Source of the DNA: Mycobacterium persicum
GTDB taxonomy: Bacteria; Actinomycetota; Actinomycetes; Mycobacteriales; Mycobacteriaceae
NCBI RefSeq assembly: GCF_002086675.1
Contig: NZ_MVIF01000064.1
Coordinates: 1 to 34,364 of the forward strand
Reading direction: 5' to 3'
Length of the DNA: 34,364 bases
Under the pieces are notes generated by a model. That model was not told the DNA's origin. It saw only the letters and a program-made list of their open reading frames with translations, and did no database searches. This document shows, in pieces, positions 15,396 through 22,513 of the stretch. Made by a program: the position numbers and the translations under genes. Within the stretch, counting starts at the first letter, position 1; every line of letters begins with the position of its first letter.

Positions 15396-16289
15396 CTACA
15401 ACGTTGCCGGGCGGATCACCACCACCGACTTGGTCCGCGAGCCCGCGTCGCGCAGCAGCGCAATCACCCGCCCGTCGACGTCGGTGGCAGCGTATGTGCC
15501 GTCGATGCCGGCCGGCGCGAGGGGCCGGCCGTTGGCGGCGGCCTCGGCCTCCTCGGCGGTGAGCTCGCGGCGCGGATACATCAGTAGACACGCTTCGTCG
15601 AGACTCAGACTCAGCCGCGGACGCTGCGCCAACTCGTCGAGCGAGCACGCCTGCTCCAGGCCGAAGCGACCCACCCGGGTGCGCCGCAACGATGTCAGGT
15701 GGCCGCCCACCCGAAGTGCATCGCCGAGATCGCGGGCCAACGCGCGGATGTAGGTTCCCGACGAGCAGTCGACCTCCACGTCGAGGTCGACCACGCCGTC
15801 AACGGTGCGCCGCGCGGTCACGCTGAACCGGTCGATACGTACCGGGCGTGCCTCGAGCTCAACCGAATGGCCCTGTCGGGCGAGCTGGTAGGCACGACGG
15901 CCACCGATCTTGATCGCGCTGACCGTCGACGGCACCTGGGTGATGTCGCCGCGGAACTTGGAGATCGCGGCGGTGATCTGCTCATCCGTGCGGTGTGCAG
16001 CCGAAACAGATTGCAGCAGTTCGCCTTCGGCGTCGTCGGTGGACGTGGTCTGCCCCAGCCGGATGGTGGCGGCATACGACTTCGAGGTCGCGGCCAGCAG
16101 GCCGAGGATCTTGGTGGCGCGGTCGATCCCGATCACCAGCACGCCGGTGGCCATCGGGTCCAGCGTCCCCGCATGCCCGACCCTGCGGGTGGCGAAGATT
16201 CGGCGGCACCGCCCCACCACGTCGTGACTGGTCATCCCGGCCGGCTTGTCGACGATCACAAGTCCGGGGCCGGTCGGGCTTTGGCTCAT
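15396..16289 (-). CDS. truB: tRNA pseudouridine-55 synthase TruB
   Basis: A 297-residue RNA-modifying enzyme that isomerises U55 in the T-loop of tRNAs (Rv2793c). The catalytic aspartate D44 is in GHAGTLDPMATG. The KSYAATIRLGQTTSTDDAEG segment and the CSSGTYIRALARDLG motif are conserved family blocks, and the C-terminal part resembles the extra RNA-binding domain of actinobacterial TruB. The ATG at 16289 overlaps the stop of pptT by four bases (ATGA), so translation of the two is coupled. The longer frame to 16484 lies inside pptT and is not used. Confidence 0.96.
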   Translation of the reverse strand: MSQSPTGPGLVIVDKPAGMTSHDVVGRCRRIFATRRVGHAGTLDPMATGVLVIGIDRATKILGLLAATSKSYAATIRLGQTTSTDDAEGELLQSVSAAHRTDEQITAAISKFRGDITQVPSTVSAIKIGGRRAYQLARQGHSVELEARPVRIDRFSVTARRTVDGVVDLDVEVDCSSGTYIRALARDLGDALRVGGHLTSLRRTRVGRFGLEQACSLDELAQRPRLSLSLDEACLLMYPRRELTAEEAEAAANGRPLAPAGIDGTYAATDVDGRVIALLRDAGSRTKSVVVIRPATL

Positions 16290-16969
16290 AGCACGATGGC
16301 GGTCAGCACCAGGCCACGCTCGACCGACCATCGACCGCGCAGCCTCGTCAGGGGCGGACCCGATAGCGCCGACGGGTCGATCAGGATGCGGGACGTGAAG
16401 CGGCCGGTCAAGCCGGAGGGGTCGGCGTCGAAGGTGATGTGCGCGTCCTCGAAACCCAACCACCTCTCGGTCAGCGGGAACCACGCTTTGTACGTTGCCT
16501 CCTTGGCGCAGAACAGGATTCGGTCCCAGCGCAGCTCGTCGGGCATGCTGCGCGGTAGCTCGACGCGCTCGACCGGCAGGCTGATCGCGTCCAGCACGCC
16601 GTTGGGCAACACGTCATGCGGTTCGGCATCGATGCCCACCGAACGCACCGCGGAGCTGCGCCCCACCACCGCACCCCGATAGCCGGCGCAGTGGGTCAGA
16701 CTGCCGACGACACCGTCGGGCCAGCAGGGTTGTCCCTTGTTGCCCTTGAGGATCGGTACCGGTGGCACGCCGAGTTCACGCAGCGCGACGCGGGCGCAGT
16801 GGCGGGCGGTGATGAACTCGTTGCGCCGCTTGTCCACCGACTTGGCAATCAACGGTTCCTCGTCTGGCAACGGACTCAGGCCTGGCGGGTCGGAGTACAT
16901 CTCGGCATACGCCAGGTCCTCGATCACTCCGCCGGGCAACACCGACGACACCAGCATGCTCGTCGTCAC
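16286..16969 (-). CDS. pptT: 4'-phosphopantetheinyl transferase PptT
   Basis: A 227-residue enzyme that transfers phosphopantetheine from CoA to acyl and peptidyl carrier proteins, needed for mycolic acid, polyketide-lipid and siderophore synthesis (Rv2794c). Mg-binding D114 and E116 lie in VGIDAEPHDVL, and K156/E157 in FCAKEATYKAW, at the same numbers as in M. tuberculosis PptT. I choose GTG at 16969, which gives the same length as the known protein and aligns its first residues; ATG 16957 would lose four residues. The start overlaps the pptH stop (GTGA) and the stop overlaps truB. It is flanked by the enzyme that undoes its reaction, so the ratio of the two is set by one mRNA. Confidence 0.96.
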   Translation of the reverse strand: MTTSMLVSSVLPGGVIEDLAYAEMYSDPPGLSPLPDEEPLIAKSVDKRRNEFITARHCARVALRELGVPPVPILKGNKGQPCWPDGVVGSLTHCAGYRGAVVGRSSAVRSVGIDAEPHDVLPNGVLDAISLPVERVELPRSMPDELRWDRILFCAKEATYKAWFPLTERWLGFEDAHITFDADPSGLTGRFTSRILIDPSALSGPPLTRLRGRWSVERGLVLTAIVL

Positions 16970-17934
16970 CGCCGTAATTGCCGCTGCCGCAATCTTTCCC
17001 GGAACTGGGCGGCTTGGGCACGCATCTCGGGAGTGATGACAAAGTGACCGCCGAAGTCGTTGAGATAACCCGGCGCGTACTGCGGGTCGGGCAGGACTTG
17101 GCGCAGCCAGCTGTATGGCTTGCGACGGCGCCACTCCCGCGGGTAGCCCACCGACACCTCTTCGAAGCGCACCTCGTCGTGCCAGGTGGTGCGGGGAATG
17201 TGGAGATGGCCGTATACCGAGCACACGGCGTTGTAGCGGGTGTGCCAGTCGGCGGTCTTGGTGGTTCCGCACCACAGCGAGAATTCGGGGTAAAACAGCG
17301 CTTCGCAGGGCTCGCGCACCAGGGGAAAGTGGTTGACGAGCACGGTCGGTTGCATCCAGTCGAGCTGTTCCAGACGTGCGCGGGTGCTGGCGACCCGTTC
17401 GTGGCACCAGGCGGTCCGGGTGGAGTACGGCTCGGGTGAGAGCAGGAATTCGTCGGTGGCCACCACATTGCGTTGCTTCGCGATAGCCATGCCCTCGGCT
17501 TTGCTGGTCGCGCCCTGCGGCAGGAAGGAGTAGTCGTACAGCAGGAACATCGGGACGATGGTGGCCGGGCCGCCACGTTCGGTCCACACCGGGAACGGGT
17601 GCTCGGGGGTCACGACGCCCAGTTCGTCGCACATATTGACCAGGTAGTCATAGCGCGCTTTGCCGAAGATCTGCGCGGGGTCGCGGTTGGTGGTCCACAG
17701 CTCGTGGTTGCCGGGCACCCAGATCACCTTGGCGAATCGGCGCCGCAGCAGGTCCAGTGTCCAGCGGATCTCGTCGGTGCGTTCGGCGACATCGCCGGCG
17801 ACGATCAGCCAGTCGTCCGGCGACGATGGGTGCAGCGACTCGGCGACGGGCTTGTTGCCCAGGTGACCGGTGTGCAGGTCAGAAACGGCCCACAGCGTCG
17901 GCTGTGCGCCGCCGGTCTGCTCGTGCCGTGTCAC
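16966..17934 (-). CDS. pptH: Phosphopantetheinyl hydrolase PptH (calcineurin-like phosphoesterase)
   Basis: A 322-residue metallophosphoesterase, homologue of Rv2795c, which was reported to remove phosphopantetheine from carrier proteins and so oppose PptT. Metal-ligand motifs are in the usual order: D19-x-H21 (SDLHTGH), GD48, GNH77E, a later NHFPL and the C-terminal GHLH. The start is GTG at 17934. A TAGGGT element eight bases upstream could act either as a -10 for a leaderless mRNA or, as AGGGTGG, as a ribosome-binding site. The gap of 70 bp to the lipoprotein genes leaves open whether it is co-transcribed with them or has its own promoter. Confidence 0.9.
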   Translation of the reverse strand: MTRHEQTGGAQPTLWAVSDLHTGHLGNKPVAESLHPSSPDDWLIVAGDVAERTDEIRWTLDLLRRRFAKVIWVPGNHELWTTNRDPAQIFGKARYDYLVNMCDELGVVTPEHPFPVWTERGGPATIVPMFLLYDYSFLPQGATSKAEGMAIAKQRNVVATDEFLLSPEPYSTRTAWCHERVASTRARLEQLDWMQPTVLVNHFPLVREPCEALFYPEFSLWCGTTKTADWHTRYNAVCSVYGHLHIPRTTWHDEVRFEEVSVGYPREWRRRKPYSWLRQVLPDPQYAPGYLNDFGGHFVITPEMRAQAAQFRERLRQRQLRR

Positions 17935-18004
17935 GGTTAACCACCCTAACGATTCGGCGTGGTGCAGACGAATTGTTCCTCGTCACACGCTTTGCTGCGG
18001 CACG

Positions 18005-18562
18005 CTACGGGGCGGGCGTGGGTTTGGGCGTGTCGGTCTGGCTGATGCGGCAGTCCGATTGCGCGGTGAGCGATGACGCAACCTGGGTGCCGAGCTTGAA
18101 TATGCCGCCAGCTCCGGAAATGTATATGTCGTGGTCACCCGGCTTGTCTTTCATGACACCAAAGTTGGTCACGCCGAATTGTTTTGCCCCGTCCTTAACG
18201 ATCTGAACGGCCTGCGGCCAGTTGTCGTCGGGGATTGGTCCACTAAACCCGACCATGAAATAGGCCGCTTTGGCCCTGGTCCACTCGTAGTCACCGCCGC
18301 AGCCAGTCCAGGTATCCATGTCCATCGACCAAGTCAACCCAGGCACCAGGGCCGTTATCGCGTTGGCCATCTGAGTCACCGCGGCCCGGTACTGATCCTT
18401 GGCGGCCTCTAGCGGCGGCTTAGCCCGCAGCGGGTTCTCCAATTCGGCCACCTTTTCGGGGCTCAACGGCCCCTCCTCACCACGACCGGTTCCATGACCG
18501 ATGCGACCACAGCCCACGGCCACCACACAAACCACGGCCAGCCAAGCCACAAGCCATCGCAT
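18005..18562 (-). CDS. LppV/LppA-family lipoprotein, copy A
   Basis: A 185-residue predicted lipoprotein of the LppV (Rv2796c) type and the last of three tandem copies. The signal peptide ends in VAVGC with C18 lipidated, so it should be anchored on the outside of the plasma membrane. The mature protein has the family core of PLSPEKVAELEN, a cysteine pair (GCGGDYEW ... SDCRISQ) and a Pro-rich end. It lacks the Glu codon seen in the other copies (GGIFKLG instead of GGIEFKLG), a clean three-base deletion. Most of it is nearly identical to copy B, but the central segment (coding bases about 18255-18320) is like copy C. The start is ATG 18562; GTG 18580 is possible. Function unknown. Confidence 0.85.
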   Translation of the reverse strand: MRWLVAWLAVVCVVAVGCGRIGHGTGRGEEGPLSPEKVAELENPLRAKPPLEAAKDQYRAAVTQMANAITALVPGLTWSMDMDTWTGCGGDYEWTRAKAAYFMVGFSGPIPDDNWPQAVQIVKDGAKQFGVTNFGVMKDKPGDHDIYISGAGGIFKLGTQVASSLTAQSDCRISQTDTPKPTPAP

Positions 18563-18605
18563 GTCGGGAACCTGCGTCACTAGTCTTTTGCCACGGTCCG
18601 AACCG

Positions 18606-19166
18606 CTATGGGCTCGGCGAGGGTTTCGGCGTATCGGTTTGGCTGATGCGGCAGTCCGACTGTGCGGTGAGCGATGAAGCGACCTGGGTGCCGAGCTTGA
18701 ATTCGATACCACCGGCACCGGAAATGTACACGTCGTGGTCTCCCGGTTTATCCTTCATGACACCAAAGTTGGTTGCGCCGAACTGTTTTGCCCCGTCCTT
18801 AACGATCTGCACGGCCTGCGGCCACTTGTCGTCTGGGATTGGTCCGCTGAATCCGGCCATGAAATACGCCATCTTGGCGTCGGTCCATACATATTCGCCT
18901 CCACAGTGATTCCAGCTGTCCATATCCATCGACCAAGTCAACCCAGGCACCAGGGCCGTTATCGCATTGGCCATCTGAGTCACCGCGGCCCGGTACTGAT
19001 CCTTGGCGGCCTCTAGCGGCGGCTTGGCCCGCAGCGGGTTCTCCAATTCGGCCACCTTCTCGGGGCTCAACGGCCCCTCCTCACCACGACCGGTTCCATG
19101 ACCGATGCGACCACAGCCCAGCACCATCACACAAACCACGGCCAGCCAGGCCACAAGCCATCGCAT
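18606..19166 (-). CDS. LppV/LppA-family lipoprotein, copy B
   Basis: A 186-residue paralogue of copies A and C. The lipobox is VLGC with C18. The N-terminal two fifths and the C-terminal third match copy A almost exactly. The centre (MDSWNHCGGEYVWTDAKMAY) differs from both neighbours at many positions (coding bases about 18860-18922) while keeping the cysteine and the W/Y framework. A 43-bp spacer separates it from copy A, and the same spacer, nearly identical, lies between copies C and B; the unit of duplication is therefore about 604-607 bp. The start is ATG 19166. An external membrane-anchored position is inferred; the role is not known. Confidence 0.85.
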   Translation of the reverse strand: MRWLVAWLAVVCVMVLGCGRIGHGTGRGEEGPLSPEKVAELENPLRAKPPLEAAKDQYRAAVTQMANAITALVPGLTWSMDMDSWNHCGGEYVWTDAKMAYFMAGFSGPIPDDKWPQAVQIVKDGAKQFGATNFGVMKDKPGDHDVYISGAGGIEFKLGTQVASSLTAQSDCRISQTDTPKPSPSP

Positions 19167-19209
19167 GTTGGGAACCTGCGTCACTAGTCTTTTGCCACGG
19201 TCCGAACCG

Positions 19210-19773
19210 CTACGCGCTGGGCGAGGGTTTCGGCGTATCGGTTTGGCTGATGCGGCAGTCCGATTGCGCGGTGAGCACCGCCGCCTTCTGAGTGGATAGC
19301 TTGAACTCGACTCCGCCATGGCCCGCGATGTAGACATCGTGATCGCCAGGCTTGTTTTTCATCACCCCGAAGTTGGTGGCGCCGAATTGTTTACCACGGT
19401 CTTTGACGATCTGCACGGCCTGCGGCCACTTGTCGTCCGGGATTGGTCCACTGAAGACCACCATGAAATACGCGGCTTTTGCCCTGGTCCATTCATAATC
19501 GCCACCGCAGCCCGTCCAGGTATCCATGTCGGTCCTCCATGTCAACCCGGGCACCAATGCTGTGATTGCATTTGCCATTTCGGCCGCCACAGCCCGGTAC
19601 TCGTCCTTCGCTGCTTCCAGCGCCGGCTTGGCGCGCAATGCGTTCTCAAGTTCGGCGACCTTCTCCGGGCTCAACGGCCCCTCCTCTCCACTACCGGTCC
19701 CATGACCGCTGCGACCGCAGCCCAGCACCATCACACAGACCACGGTCAGCAGCCACGCCATCGGCCACCGCAT
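19210..19773 (-). CDS. lppV: LppV/LppA-family lipoprotein, copy C (likely ancestral lppV)
   Basis: A 187-residue lipoprotein with lipobox VLGC and C19. It is the most divergent of the three and sits directly after the DUF1023 hydrolase, with a four-base ATGA overlap, the position of lppV (Rv2796c) in M. tuberculosis. I therefore take it as the original gene and the other two as later duplicates. Differences from A and B are spread along the N-terminal half (SGHGTGSGEEG, AEMANAITALV). The translational coupling to the hydrolase gene suggests the lipoprotein works with, or protects against, that enzyme. This is inference from context only. Confidence 0.88.
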   Translation of the reverse strand: MRWPMAWLLTVVCVMVLGCGRSGHGTGSGEEGPLSPEKVAELENALRAKPALEAAKDEYRAVAAEMANAITALVPGLTWRTDMDTWTGCGGDYEWTRAKAAYFMVVFSGPIPDDKWPQAVQIVKDRGKQFGATNFGVMKNKPGDHDVYIAGHGGVEFKLSTQKAAVLTAQSDCRISQTDTPKPSPSA

Positions 19774-21461
19774 CAGTGCCCCCCTTCCGGTACCGGGCCC
19801 GGCGCGCCGGGCATGCCACCGCCCAGAACCGGCGGAAGCAACGGCGCCTCCACCTTGTTGCCGGGCAGCCCGGCTGCGATCGCCGCGAAGTTGTAGCCGG
19901 ACATCCGCAGCTGCGGCTGGCCGGCGGCGTCTTGGAAGACGCGAGGATAGTCGCCATGGGCATATACCCCGTCACGCCAAATGCCGCTCCGATCGAAGCC
20001 TGCCTGTGACGAAAGTTCCGTCAGGCCGGGGGTCAGGTAGGGGTCCGGACCCCAGCCGTGCAGTGGTGCCACCGGGGCCACGAGATCTGTGATGAGGTCG
20101 TGCGGAGCCTGCATGACGTAGGCCTGCCCGTGGTCGAGCCCGAGCTGCGCCGGGCTGTACAGTTCCAGGCCGGGCGAGCCGTAGAACACCACATCGTTGA
20201 CCGGGTGGGCGCCCTGGGCGTTGAGGTCCTGCAAGGCCAGCGACGCGGTTAGCGACCCGTAGGAGTGTCCCAACACCGTCAGGTGGCCATTGGGGTTGGT
20301 TGCTCGGACCTGCTGCAGATACTTTGATAAGTCCGCAGCGCCCGCTCGTGCCTGCTCGTCGGTCATGGTCTGCCACAGATCGCCCGCGCTCCCGGTGTCG
20401 AGCGGGTTAGGCGGCGGGGTGTAGCCCATCCAGGCGATGGCAGCAACTGACGCGGGCTTGCCGGCGGCATTGAGTTGCCGGATCTCTTCCGACCGCAGAT
20501 TACGGGCTTCGCTGACCATGCCGGGCAAGGTACTTCGCAGCGTGGAGCCCACCCCGGGCACGGTCACCGACACGTTGGCCGCAGTATCCGGATTGCCGAC
20601 GGCCACCGCCGCCAGCACCTGCTGGTGCGGGTCGTCGGGAATCTGCAGCTGGGCGAGGTAGGTCTCCGGCGCTCGACTCAGCGCCTGGTCGACGGCGTCA
20701 AGGTCGGCCAGCCGACCCTTGGCGGCACTGAGCTGACCATCAAGGGCGGCAAGCTGGCCCAACGCGTCGCTGTTCAGGATGCCGTTGTTGTAATCTCTGG
20801 CAGCCTGTGCCGCAAGGTCGTCGTATCGTCCCTGCAACTGTCCGATACGGGCTTGCAGCTTGGCGCGCTCCTTGCGCAGCCGCTCCTCGTTGGCGTCGCT
20901 GGCAAGCTGTGTCGGTGTCAGGCCTTCGGGACCGACCGGCGGACCGGACTCCGCCGGGATGGGCGCATCTCCGTCAGCCATGTTGACCGCTGAGGCCAAT
21001 TGCTCGTCGACGGCGTTGGCCTCGGCAACGATCACATCGAGCTCGGCCTGCAGCTCCGCTTGCTTGGCCAGCATCCGCGCCCACTCGGCCTCGGTATACC
21101 GCAGTCCGGGGACCGGCACCACCTTGTTGGTGAGCGCGTCGACCGTCAGCTCGGCGGCCGCGGCGGCTTTGCGTAGTGCGGCCAGGTCCGATTGAACCTT
21201 CACAATACCGTCCGCGGCCCTGTCAGCCGCGCGGGCAACGGCCAACGCCTCGTAACCGTGGGCGTCGAGATCGCGGCGAAGCCCCTCGTTTTGGTGTGCC
21301 GCCGCCTCAGCGGTCTTGCCGCCGGAGCTCGCAAATATCGACAACGTCGCCAACTGACGGGACGCGTCCAACGTCACCTCGGCTCGGGACTTGGTGGCGT
21401 GAAACACCTCCCGGACCGCTTGCGCGTTCCACCGATCGATATCGGCCACCGTCAAGGACAC
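19773..21461 (-). CDS. DUF1023 alpha/beta hydrolase with helical ESX-like N-terminus
   Basis: A 562-residue protein matching Rv2797c. Residues 1-110 are helical and resemble the N-terminal part of type VII-associated proteins. About 120-270 is charged and coiled-coil-like. From about 290 an alpha/beta hydrolase of the DUF1023 type follows, with nucleophile S400 in VLGHSYGS. Activity is probably lipase/esterase-like; the substrate is unknown. The start lies three bases after the stop of a WXG100 gene, and the end overlaps the first lipoprotein gene. A WXG100 partner in front of a large enzyme is the standard arrangement of type VII secretion substrates, so I infer export or cell-surface action. 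There is no Sec signal peptide. Confidence 0.85.
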   Translation of the reverse strand: MSLTVADIDRWNAQAVREVFHATKSRAEVTLDASRQLATLSIFASSGGKTAEAAAHQNEGLRRDLDAHGYEALAVARAADRAADGIVKVQSDLAALRKAAAAAELTVDALTNKVVPVPGLRYTEAEWARMLAKQAELQAELDVIVAEANAVDEQLASAVNMADGDAPIPAESGPPVGPEGLTPTQLASDANEERLRKERAKLQARIGQLQGRYDDLAAQAARDYNNGILNSDALGQLAALDGQLSAAKGRLADLDAVDQALSRAPETYLAQLQIPDDPHQQVLAAVAVGNPDTAANVSVTVPGVGSTLRSTLPGMVSEARNLRSEEIRQLNAAGKPASVAAIAWMGYTPPPNPLDTGSAGDLWQTMTDEQARAGAADLSKYLQQVRATNPNGHLTVLGHSYGSLTASLALQDLNAQGAHPVNDVVFYGSPGLELYSPAQLGLDHGQAYVMQAPHDLITDLVAPVAPLHGWGPDPYLTPGLTELSSQAGFDRSGIWRDGVYAHGDYPRVFQDAAGQPQLRMSGYNFAAIAAGLPGNKVEAPLLPPVLGGGMPGAPGPVPEGGH

Positions 21462-21464
21462 CGA

Positions 21465-21785
21465 TCACACCTGACGCGTCGTACCGACGGCTGAAGCGCC
21501 GACCCGCGCTAACGCATGTGCCCTTTCCTCCTCCGCCGCCGCGTGCCGGACAGCGGCCTCGTGCAGGCCGCGTGCGTGGTCACCGACCCGGGTCAGCAGC
21601 GCCCTGGACACCTCTAACCAGTCGCCCAGTTTGGCATCGAGCGCCGTCGCCGAGGCGCCTTGCCAGCCCACCTGCGCCGACTGAAGCCGATAGTCGGACG
21701 TCAAATGCGCTGTCGCCAACCCCTCACCCTGACCGGTCACGTGCACCGCCGAGGACATCCACTCCTCCGGGCTGAGCTGAAACAT
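21465..21785 (-). CDS. WXG100-like small helical protein
   Basis: A 106-residue protein matching Rv2798c. It has the size, the all-helix composition and the central W41-Q-G43 turn of WXG100 (EsxA/EsxB-like) proteins. Such proteins form helical hairpins, often heterodimerise, and are secreted by type VII systems or act as partners for larger substrates. No C-terminal YxxxD/E signal is visible, so it may depend on the next protein for secretion. AGGAGG is well placed six bases or so before the ATG at 21785. It is the first gene of the hydrolase-lipoprotein operon and faces a divergent exported-protein gene across 136 bp. Confidence 0.82.
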   Translation of the reverse strand: MFQLSPEEWMSSAVHVTGQGEGLATAHLTSDYRLQSAQVGWQGASATALDAKLGDWLEVSRALLTRVGDHARGLHEAAVRHAAAEEERAHALARVGASAVGTTRQV

Positions 21786-21921
21786 CCCAACCTCCTGATG
21801 CCATGTGGAGACCCCAGCATGCCAAGCGCCTCATGGGTGCACAACTCAGCGAACCTCTGTGACGGCCGCGGCGAGGACTTGTACACTCCCGGCAAAGGGA
21901 CCGCCAAAGGCAGGGGGTGTG

Positions 21922-22503
21922 GTGTTCGCCAAGGTGCGTCTGGCCGGAGCGCTCGGTGCGCTGGTCACAGCTGCCGTAGCGGGGACCGTGGGCTGGCATG
22001 GCGCCTCGGCGTCGCCGGCCGACGGCAGTGTCGAGTTGCGGTCAACTGCAGAACCGATGTCGACCACCATGAAGAGCCCCATCGTGGCGACCACCGATCC
22101 GAGTCCGTTCGACCCGTGCAACGACATTCCCTTCGACGCAGTCCAGCGCCTCGGCCTCGCCTACACACCGCCGGAAGCCGAGGAGGGGTTGCGGTGCCAC
22201 TACGACGCGGGCAACTATCAGCTGGCCGTCGAGCCCATCACCTGGCGCAGCTACGCCCAGACTCTGCCGGCGGACGCCATCGAGACCACCATCGCCGGCC
22301 ACCGCGCCGCGCAGTATTGGGTGCTCAAGCCGACCTACCACAACAGCTTCTGGTACTCCTCGTGCATGGTGACGTTCAAAACGAGCTATGGGGTGATCCA
22401 GCAGTCGCTGTTCTACTCGACGGTCTACTCCGAGCCCGACGTCGACTGCCCGGCCACCAACCTGCAACGGGCCAACGATCTGGCTCCGTATTACAAGTTC
22501 TAG
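21922..22503 (+). CDS. Exported/membrane-anchored protein of unknown function (Rv2799-like, DUF3558-like)
   Basis: A 193-residue protein with one N-terminal hydrophobic segment (LAGALGALVTAAVAGTVGW), followed by a Ser/Thr-rich linker and an outer domain. The DPCNDIPFDAVQRLGL start of that domain and the later Cys pairs resemble DUF3558-type mycobacterial proteins. The function is unknown. I start at GTG 21922 (21919 is also possible) because a G-rich ribosome-binding site lies just upstream and the signal segment then begins at once; the open frame back to 21805 adds residues with no family support. It is divergent from the WXG100 gene and precedes the CocE-type hydrolase by ten bases. Confidence 0.75.
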   Translation: MFAKVRLAGALGALVTAAVAGTVGWHGASASPADGSVELRSTAEPMSTTMKSPIVATTDPSPFDPCNDIPFDAVQRLGLAYTPPEAEEGLRCHYDAGNYQLAVEPITWRSYAQTLPADAIETTIAGHRAAQYWVLKPTYHNSFWYSSCMVTFKTSYGVIQQSLFYSTVYSEPDVDCPATNLQRANDLAPYYKF

Positions 22504-22513
22504 GTCGCGCACA

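Larger units (their letters stand above)
18005..19773 (-). repeat. Tandem triplication of an approximately 605-bp lipoprotein gene unit
   Basis: Three head-to-tail units begin at 19773, 19166 and 18562 (offsets 607 and 604 bp). Each includes a full gene. The two inter-gene spacers share an identical 42-base block (18565-18606 and 19169-19210). Copies A and B are near-identical outside a central segment. Confidence 0.9.
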
